Below are positions 24,250 to 29,438 of a DNA stretch of 29,438 nt, one piece after another. The notes beneath the pieces were generated by a model, which worked only from the letters and a program-made list of their open reading frames with translations, had not been told where the DNA came from and did not search any database. The translations under genes were made by a program, and so were the position numbers. This DNA is from Streptomyces chattanoogensis (lineage in GTDB: Bacteria > Actinomycetota > Actinomycetes > Streptomycetales > Streptomycetaceae), in NCBI RefSeq assembly GCF_001294335.1, contig NZ_LGKG01000190.1:1-29438 (forward strand). The letters run 5' to 3'. Position 1 is the first letter of the stretch; each line of letters opens with the position of its first letter.

Positions 24250-25844
24250 TGAGCGACCCCGCCGCCCGCGCATGGCGCGCCCCCTCACCCCCGCGCAGGG
24301 TGAGAACGGCCGCCCCCGGTGAAGCCGCTGCGGCCGGTGCCCCGGACGGGTCCCGCACAACGGATACGTCCCGCGCCCCGGTTACGCCCGGCGCAGCGCC
24401 CGAGGAACGGGAGCTGCGGGAGTCGCTGGCCGAGGCCGAGCGGCAGGCCGGCCAGATGGTGAGCACATACGTCGACGACGACCTCGCGCTGCGGCAGCTG
24501 CGTCGCCGGCTTGCGGCGGTGGACGTCGGCGCCGCCGATACGGCGGCCGGTGCCGGGGCCGAGGGCGGCGTCGCCGATGTCCAGGGCTTCGGGCCGGGCG
24601 AGCTGGCCATGTTCGACCTCATTCCCGGCCCGGTGGCGGTGGTGCACGGCCCCGACCATCGGGTGGCGTACGTCAATGGCGCCTACACCGAACTCTTCGG
24701 CGCGCGGCCGGCCGGGCAGAAGGCGCGTGACGCGCTGCCCGAGCTCGACGCGCTGGGGCTGCTGCCGCTGATGGACCAGGCGTGGCGCAGCGGCCGTGCC
24801 CGTACCGCGAAGGCGCGGCGCCTGCCGGGCGGCGCGGGGCGGGACCCGGCCCGCAGCTCCTACTACACCTTCACCTGCACGCCGGTGGAGCAGTACGGCG
24901 TGCTGGTCTTCGGCGCGGATGTCACCGGCCAGGTCGAGGCCGCCGAGCGCCTCCGCGCCGGCGAGGCCCGTCAGCGCGCGGCGGCCGTCGCCCTCCAGCG
25001 CTCCCTTCTGCCGCAGGAGCTGGAGCAGCCCGACGACCTCCGCGTCGCCGCCACGTATCAGCCCGGCGACGCGGAGGGGGCGGTCGGCGGTGACTGGTAT
25101 GACGTCATCACGCTCGGCGCGGGCCGTACGGCCCTGGTCATCGGGGATGTGATGGGGCGTGGGGTGCGCGCCGCGGCACCGCCGCTGGGCACCGGCGGCC
25201 GGCTGCACACCTCCGGCTCCTTCCCCCTCGGCCCCGGCTGCAGCGCCGTCCTCTACACCGACGGCCTCGTCGAACGCCGCGACCAGGACATCGACGACGG
25301 CATCCGCGAGCTGGAGCGCGCCCTCGCGGGCGCCTCCGGTTCGCCGCAGGTGATGTGCGACCGGCTGATGCGATCCCTGGGCGTGACCGCCGGTCTCGAC
25401 GGCGACGCCGCCGTCCTGGTCGTCCAGCGTCCCGCCCGCACGGGGCCGGATGCGGAGCTGTTCCGCAACGCCGCCCTGGAACTCCACGGCGGCACCGAAG
25501 CGGCCCCCCGCGCCCGCGCCTTCGCCTCCGGCGTCCTGGCCTCCTGGCGCTTCCCGGCCGAGCTCTACGACCTCGGCGTCCTGGCCGCCGGCGAACTGGT
25601 CGCCAACTCCCTCCAGCACGGCACCCCCCCCATGCGCCTCCGCCTGCGCCGTACGGACCGCCGCCTGATCATCGAGGTCACCGACGGCGACGACCACCTG
25701 CCCCGCCGCCGCCGTGCCGGGCCCGCCGACGAGACGGGCCGCGGCATCTCCGTCGTCGCCACCATCGCCTCGTCCTGGGGCTCCCGCCGCACCCCGGGCG
25801 GCGGCAAAGCGGTGTGGTGCGAATTCCGGCTCCCGGGCGGCTGA
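24249..25844 (+). CDS. PAS-SpoIIE-HATPase regulator with shortened phosphatase domain
   Basis: 531 aa. An acidic helical N-terminus (50-90) precedes a PAS domain (about 115-225: FDLIPGPVAVVHGPDH, VAYVNGAYTELFG). Next come a linker helix (QRSLLPQEL), a PP2C/SpoIIE phosphatase domain and a C-terminal HATPase (AAGELVANSLQHG N box, TDGDDHLPRR). Acidic metal-site motifs GGDWYD, IGDVMG, YTDGLVE and DGDAAV are all present, but only about 37 residues separate the second and third, against roughly 125 in related proteins; the sheet between is missing. Phosphatase activity is doubtful, while ATP binding may remain. ATG 24249 overlaps the sigma-factor stop. Such proteins usually act in partner switching on sigma factors. 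Confidence 0.85.
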   Translation: MSDPAARAWRAPSPPRRVRTAAPGEAAAAGAPDGSRTTDTSRAPVTPGAAPEERELRESLAEAERQAGQMVSTYVDDDLALRQLRRRLAAVDVGAADTAAGAGAEGGVADVQGFGPGELAMFDLIPGPVAVVHGPDHRVAYVNGAYTELFGARPAGQKARDALPELDALGLLPLMDQAWRSGRARTAKARRLPGGAGRDPARSSYYTFTCTPVEQYGVLVFGADVTGQVEAAERLRAGEARQRAAAVALQRSLLPQELEQPDDLRVAATYQPGDAEGAVGGDWYDVITLGAGRTALVIGDVMGRGVRAAAPPLGTGGRLHTSGSFPLGPGCSAVLYTDGLVERRDQDIDDGIRELERALAGASGSPQVMCDRLMRSLGVTAGLDGDAAVLVVQRPARTGPDAELFRNAALELHGGTEAAPRARAFASGVLASWRFPAELYDLGVLAAGELVANSLQHGTPPMRLRLRRTDRRLIIEVTDGDDHLPRRRRAGPADETGRGISVVATIASSWGSRRTPGGGKAVWCEFRLPGG

Positions 25845-25873
25845 GCCGGGCCCGCCGACGTTCCGGCCCGGCT
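25844..25873. terminator. hairpin between convergent genes
   Basis: AGCCGGGCC (25844-25852) pairs exactly with GGCCCGGCT (25865-25873) across a 12-nt loop. It overlaps the stop codons of both the SpoIIE-type gene and the small secreted protein gene, so it can end transcription in both directions. Confidence 0.65.
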
Positions 25874-26084
25874 ACCGGCGGTCGTCCTGCTGGCGGTCCC
25901 CGCGGTCACATTCCTGGCGCCAGACCAGTTGGCCCTGGTACATGAACCCCTTGATGTTGCAGTCGTGGTGGCCCTGGCGCTCCTGATGGTCGTTGTCGAG
26001 GTCGCAGGCCAGGGCGCTGGCGGCGCTGCCGAGGACAACGGTGGCTGCCAGGACGCCGGCGGCAATCGCGGCACGGATGTGCAT
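25872..26084 (-). CDS. small secreted cysteine-containing protein
   Basis: 70 aa. Signal peptide MHIRAAIAAGVLAATVVLGSAASALA, predicted cleavage after A26, leaving a 44-residue hydrophilic peptide rich in Asp, Gln, His and Arg with cysteines at 27, 42 and 59. The first mature residue is cysteine; the preceding ALA is not a good lipobox, so secretion is more likely than lipid anchoring. GAGGAG is 6 nt before ATG 26084. Family not recognised. Confidence 0.75.
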   Translation of the reverse strand: MHIRAAIAAGVLAATVVLGSAASALACDLDNDHQERQGHHDCNIKGFMYQGQLVWRQECDRGDRQQDDRR

Positions 26085-26260
26085 GGGTGCTCCTCAAGGG
26101 GATGGAACGGTGATTCCGGATTTTTCAGGGATCACCTGGGCGGCATCCCCGCAAACGCGGTTTCCGCCAATTGCACGAAGCGCGACGGGATCTGACGGCC
26201 CGCCACTGCTGACGATTCGTCAGGCATGGCCCGCATCCTGCACAGCACGGCCGACACCAT

Positions 26261-26295
26261 GTGACCGGCACTGCGTGTGTGTCCGGCACTGCGTG
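26261..26295. repeat. 17-bp direct repeat, period 18
   Basis: GTGACCGGCACTGCGTG (26261-26277) recurs at 26279-26295 with one mismatch. It lies just downstream of the phosphoribosyltransferase-hydrolase gene and upstream of the small secreted protein gene. Confidence 0.8.
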
Positions 26296-26315
26296 ACCGC
26301 CCGGCCGGCCGGGTC

Positions 26316-27623
26316 CTACTCGGTCTGCGGGGCCAGGTGCCTGGTGAACCAGTCCTGCGCCAGGTCGGCCACCGCGTCCAGCGTCCCCGGCTCCTCGAAG
26401 AGATGGGTGGCATGGGGGACGACTTCGAGCTGGTTCTCACAGCGCAGCTCTTCCAGGGCCTGGCGGTTGAGGTCGAGGACCAGCGGGTCGGCGCCGCCCA
26501 CGATCAGCAGCGTCGGTGCCCTGACCTCGCCGAGATGCGGTCCGGCGAGGTCAGGGCGCCCGCCGCGGGAGACCACGGCGCCGATGTCGATGTCGGTGGC
26601 CGCGGCGGCCCGCAGCGCGGCCGCGGCTCCGGTGCTGGCCCCGAAATAGCCGATCGGGATGGGCACCCGGCTGTGCAGCCAGCGGGTGGCGTCGGCCAGC
26701 CTCCCGGCCAGGGTCTCGATGTCGAAGACATTCGCCCGGTCGGCCTCTTCGGGCGGGGTGAGCAGGTCGAAGAGGAGGGTGCCCAGACCGGCCCGGTTCA
26801 GCACCCCGGCCACGCTCCGGTTACGGGGACTGTGCCGGCTGCTCCCCGAGCCATGGGCGAACATCACCACCGCCTCGGCGCCCTCCGGAAGGGTGAGGTC
26901 CCCGGCCAGCCGTACGCCGCCCGCGTCGACCTCCACCGGCTCCTCGACGCCGGCGCCGTGTGCCGCGGCGGGCCGCTCGGCCACTGGGCGGGCCGCCGCC
27001 TCGGTCAGCAGGGCGATGACCTCCTCGTCGGGGGTCTGCGAGAAGTCCTGGTACCACTCGCCGACCGCGGAGAACGCCGCCGGTGTGGACAGGCACACCA
27101 CCTCGTCCGCCTTGGTGCGCAGCCAGGCCGCGGCATCCGGCGGCGCCACCGGGACGGCCAGCACCACCCGGCCCGCGCCCTGTGCCCGTACCACTTCGCA
27201 GGCGGCCGCGGCGGTGGCCCCGGTCGCGATGCCGTCGTCCACCAGGATCGCCGTACGGCCCTTGAGGGACAGCCGCTGCCGTCCGGCGCGGAAGCGGCGT
27301 GCCTGCCGGACCAGCTCGGCCTCCTCGGTGCGCTCGACGGCCTGGAGGTCCGCCTGCCGGATCCGGCCGCGGCGGACGATGTCCTCGCTGATCACCCGTA
27401 CGCCGCCTTCGCCGATGGCGCCGAAACCCAGCTCGCGGTGGTACGGCACGCCGAGCTTGCGGACGACGATCACATCGAGGGGGGCGCCGAGGGCCTGTGC
27501 CACCTGGTGGGCGACCGGGACTCCGCCGCGGGGCAGTCCCAGGACGACGGGGTCTTCCCCGGCGAGGTGGCGCAGCGCTTCGGCAAGGCGGTGCCCCGCT
27601 TCCGTGCGATCGGTGAACAGCAC
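26316..27623 (-). CDS. phosphoribosyltransferase fused to alpha/beta hydrolase
   Basis: 435 aa. The N-terminal phosphoribosyltransferase domain has GLPRGGVPVA and the PRPP-binding loop ILVDDGIATGAT (about 127-138). The C-terminal alpha/beta (dienelactone-type) hydrolase has FAHGSGSSRHSPRN, the nucleophile elbow GYFGASTGA with Ser near 328, an aspartate in GGADPLV and the histidine in PHATHLFEEPG. This two-domain fusion is common in actinobacteria; the substrates are unknown, and the PRTase may act on small nucleobases or be regulatory. GTG 27623 (LFTDRTEAG follows) was chosen because of the AGGGGG upstream; the longer frame to 27668 crosses that ribosome site. It is divergent from the HAD gene. 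Confidence 0.9.
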   Translation of the reverse strand: MLFTDRTEAGHRLAEALRHLAGEDPVVLGLPRGGVPVAHQVAQALGAPLDVIVVRKLGVPYHRELGFGAIGEGGVRVISEDIVRRGRIRQADLQAVERTEEAELVRQARRFRAGRQRLSLKGRTAILVDDGIATGATAAAACEVVRAQGAGRVVLAVPVAPPDAAAWLRTKADEVVCLSTPAAFSAVGEWYQDFSQTPDEEVIALLTEAAARPVAERPAAAHGAGVEEPVEVDAGGVRLAGDLTLPEGAEAVVMFAHGSGSSRHSPRNRSVAGVLNRAGLGTLLFDLLTPPEEADRANVFDIETLAGRLADATRWLHSRVPIPIGYFGASTGAAAALRAAAATDIDIGAVVSRGGRPDLAGPHLGEVRAPTLLIVGGADPLVLDLNRQALEELRCENQLEVVPHATHLFEEPGTLDAVADLAQDWFTRHLAPQTE

Positions 27624-27769
27624 AGTTGTGCACCCCCTACCCAGGGGAGACAGAAGCCACGTCCACACCTATTTCGAACCAACCCCATCCGTGGGCGTTT
27701 CGCAAGTCGGGACAGCCCTGGGAGCCGGGCGCCCGGCGGCCGCCGGGCGATCGTGTTTACCGTCGGTGT
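27624..27769. promoter_or_regulatory. divergent promoter region
   Basis: 146 bp separate the phosphoribosyltransferase fusion gene (minus) from the HAD phosphatase gene (plus). Promoters for both must lie here. I see no convincing -10/-35 pair or dyad. Confidence 0.45.
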
Positions 27770-28591
27770 ATGGAACGAAGCGGGCGTGTAAGCGGGCGCA
27801 TCAGGGCCGCCCTGATCGACATCGACGGCGTGCTCACCGTCTCCTGGAAGCCGCTGCCCGGTGCCGTGGAGGCCATGGCACGGCTGCGGTCGGCCGGACT
27901 GCCGCTGGCACTGGTCACCAACACCACCTCGCGGACCCGCGCAGTGCTCGCGGGGAGGCTGGCCGACGCGGGGTTCCCGGTGGACGCCGACGACATTCTC
28001 ACCGCACCCTCGGTCACCGCCGGCTATCTGCGCGAGCACCATCCGGGCGCCCGCTGCCTGCTGATCAACTCCGGTGAGGTGGGAGACGATCTCGAGGGCG
28101 TGACGCTCGTGGACGAGGGGGCGGACGAGACCCCGGACGTGGTCGTTTTCGGCGGTGCGGGCAGTGCGTTCGGCTACGAGACCCTCAATGCCGCCTTCCG
28201 CCACCTCCAGGGCGGCGCCCGGCTGGTGGCCATGCACCGCAATCTGTACTGGCGCACGGCACAGGGGCTCGACCTCGACACCGGCGCCTTCCTCCTGGGG
28301 CTGGAGCGCGCCGCCCGCGTCGAGGCGGAGGTCACCGGCAAGCCCGCCCAGGCGTTCTTCGCCACCGCCCTGGCGCACCTCGGGGCCACGCCGGACGAAA
28401 CGCTGATGGTGGGCGACGACATCGAATCCGATGTTCTGGCGGCCCAGCGCAGCGGCATCACCGGGGTGCTCGTCAAGACCGGCAAGTACCTTTCCGAGAC
28501 GCACCGCGCGGCCGACGGAACCCCCGATCACGTCATCGACTCGTTCGCGGATCTGCCGGATCTGCTGGAGCTTCCCGGCCGCCCTCGGTGA
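27770..28591 (+). CDS. LHPP-like HAD-IIA phosphatase
   Basis: 273 aa. Motif I DIDGVLT (D17, D19), motif II VTNTTSR, and motif IV MVGDDIESDV with the metal-binding aspartates, near residue 217. The C-terminal TGKYL..., and DHVIDSFADLPDLL match the end of animal LHPP and TIGR01458-type proteins, which hydrolyse pyrophosphate, phosphohistidine or phospholysine in vitro. The bacterial substrate is uncertain. ATG 27770 is the start with the motif-I strand just inside; an in-frame extension to 27626 crosses the divergent promoter region and is unlikely. The last 59 bp overlap the convergent gene. Confidence 0.9.
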   Translation: MERSGRVSGRIRAALIDIDGVLTVSWKPLPGAVEAMARLRSAGLPLALVTNTTSRTRAVLAGRLADAGFPVDADDILTAPSVTAGYLREHHPGARCLLINSGEVGDDLEGVTLVDEGADETPDVVVFGGAGSAFGYETLNAAFRHLQGGARLVAMHRNLYWRTAQGLDLDTGAFLLGLERAARVEAEVTGKPAQAFFATALAHLGATPDETLMVGDDIESDVLAAQRSGITGVLVKTGKYLSETHRAADGTPDHVIDSFADLPDLLELPGRPR

Positions 28592-29216
28592 CCAGGCCCT
28601 CGATCTCCGCGACCGCCCACCGTCCCGCCACCCCCGGGCACCCCGCCAGATACTCGGCCGCCTGCCGCGCGGTCCAGCCGTGGGCGGCGACGACGCCCGC
28701 CGCGATGTGGCGGAGATAGGCGGCGGACGGGGCGTTGAGCGGGACGCCGGCGCTGGGCCAGGGCGCCGTGAAGGTCAGTACGGGAAAGCCGTCCAGCTGA
28801 CCGGCGCGCACCAGCGTCTCGTAGCGGCCGGGCCCCAGACGAGCCCGCCCCCGGCCCAGCACTTCGGTCAGATCGAGATCCTCGCCGGGCTCGCGGTACA
28901 TCTCCTGGGCCGCGATGTCCGAGAACTGACCCACCGTCAAAAGATAGGCGTACGCGACAAGCTCCCCCTCGGCATCCGGGTCGTAAAAGGCCCTGCCGCC
29001 GGTCCACACCTGGGATTCGGTGGCGAAGTAGAGCAGGCCCGGCAGCCTGACCGGCGCGGAACGCGCGGGCGGGCGGGGGTCCCGGCACCCCGGATGACTG
29101 CGCCGCCCGCCCGGCGCCCGCCCGCCCTCCAGGTAGGCGGCGAGCCGTCCGGGATCCATGTTCGAGCCGTACGCGGCGTACCAGATCCTGGCGGTGGGCC
29201 GGTGTGGTGTGGTCAC
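28533..29216 (-). CDS. gamma-glutamylcyclotransferase-like (YGSN) protein
   Basis: 227 aa. The N-terminal IWYAAYGSNMDPGRL carries the YGSN signature of the AIG2/gamma-glutamylcyclotransferase fold. Later strands include LLYFATESQVWTGG, the ELVAYAYLLTVGQFSD segment and ETLVRAGQLDG. Relatives cyclise gamma-glutamyl amines to 5-oxoproline, but the family includes divergent members of unknown role; Streptomyces homologues have been labelled histone deacetylase without visible basis. The C-terminal helix (TARQAAEYLAGCPGV) and acidic tail are additions. It overlaps the HAD gene tail to tail by 59 bp. Confidence 0.82.
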   Translation of the reverse strand: MTTPHRPTARIWYAAYGSNMDPGRLAAYLEGGRAPGGRRSHPGCRDPRPPARSAPVRLPGLLYFATESQVWTGGRAFYDPDAEGELVAYAYLLTVGQFSDIAAQEMYREPGEDLDLTEVLGRGRARLGPGRYETLVRAGQLDGFPVLTFTAPWPSAGVPLNAPSAAYLRHIAAGVVAAHGWTARQAAEYLAGCPGVAGRWAVAEIEGLVTEGGREAPADPADPRTSR

Positions 29217-29270
29217 GGGCGCCCCTTCGCCGTCAGGCCGCTGCTTCCTCTAAACGGTACGTTGGCGGCC

Positions 29271-29438
29271 CGTCGCTGCGCTTTGCCTGGGCCGTACGTT
29301 GTCGGCTTTCCCGCCGTGGGGGTTTGTCGCCGTTGCCCGTCCGCTGCGCTTTGCCTGGGCCCCACGTTGTCGTCTGCGGCGCCGCGGTTGTTTCTCGCCG
29401 TTGCGCCTGCGGCGGGCGGTGCCGCTGCGCGGGGCTGT
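29271..29438. repeat. tandem intergenic repeat running off the window end
   Basis: Two units of about 67-68 bp: 29271-29338 and 29339-29405. Both carry GCTGCGCTTTGCCTGGGCC, an ACGTTGTCG segment and TCGCCGTTGC. An earlier partial copy (GGTACGTTGGCGGC) lies at 29256-29269. The tail after 29400 resembles the GCGCCTGCGGCGGGC-type repeats often found between Streptomyces genes. No gene is seen. Confidence 0.75.

Noticed and set aside
28592..29216. Annotation of the YGSN protein as a histone deacetylase
   Set aside because: The label is used for relatives, but no deacetylase zinc-site motifs are visible; the YGSN motif supports the cyclotransferase-like fold.
1..29438. CRISPR arrays, tRNA or rRNA genes, insertion sequences, prophage genes
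   Set aside because: No regularly spaced repeats with unique spacers, no cloverleaf-like segments and no transposase, integrase or phage protein was found.

Overview
The window is chromosomal DNA from a high-GC actinomycete, almost certainly Streptomyces. Codon third positions are nearly all G or C, many genes start at GTG, and several starts sit 6-8 nt after a TANNNT box, as in leaderless actinomycete transcripts. The gene content also fits: a TerD protein next to a DUF6643-type protein, P450s with a TetR regulator, an HpnB-type hopanoid glycosyltransferase, PAS/SpoIIE/HATPase proteins and a beta-helix/AAA fusion. There is no rRNA, tRNA, CRISPR array, insertion sequence or phage block. It reads as ordinary chromosome with regulatory and accessory genes, not a genomic island.

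Layout. 1-274: gene-free, C-rich tract. 275-5097: a large membrane protein with a GHSQG lipase-type elbow, overlapping tail to tail a parallel beta-helix + AAA (CbxX/EccA-like) ATPase. 5279-8040, all minus: Rv1733c-like membrane protein, HATPase protein, frameshifted MEDS sensor, MOSC protein. 8161-9937: DUF6643-type protein and a broken TerD gene. 9950-13921: HpnB-like glycosyltransferase, Asp/Glu racemase, two-TM membrane protein, Nudix hydrolase, lipoprotein with a repeat-rich leader. 14354-18881: degenerate aldehyde-dehydrogenase-like protein, uppP, a perfect 29-bp-stem hairpin, adenosine deaminase and its likely GntR regulator. 19096-22831: P450 + TetR pair facing a second P450. 22995-25844: small conserved protein, then an apparent operon of small membrane protein, ECF-like sigma factor and PAS-SpoIIE-HATPase protein. 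25872-29216: small secreted protein, phosphoribosyltransferase-hydrolase fusion, LHPP-like HAD phosphatase, gamma-glutamylcyclotransferase-like protein. 29271-29438: tandem intergenic repeat running off the end.

The most informative signals lie between genes. A TTGTCAGACAA palindrome occurs upstream of the GntR gene and again inside codons 3-6 of the adjacent adenosine deaminase gene, suggesting autoregulation plus a start-site block on add. A perfect 18-bp dyad lies just upstream of uppP. A 37-bp inverted repeat lies in front of the TetR gene. The leader of the lipoprotein gene is built from about eight degenerate 14-bp units.

Three genes look damaged relative to their families: MEDS (one-base slip in a C6 run), TerD (linker lost and frame changed) and SpoIIE (about 85-95 residues missing in frame from the PP2C core). 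Either this strain is losing signalling and stress genes here, or the assembly lost GC-rich sequence; raw reads would decide.
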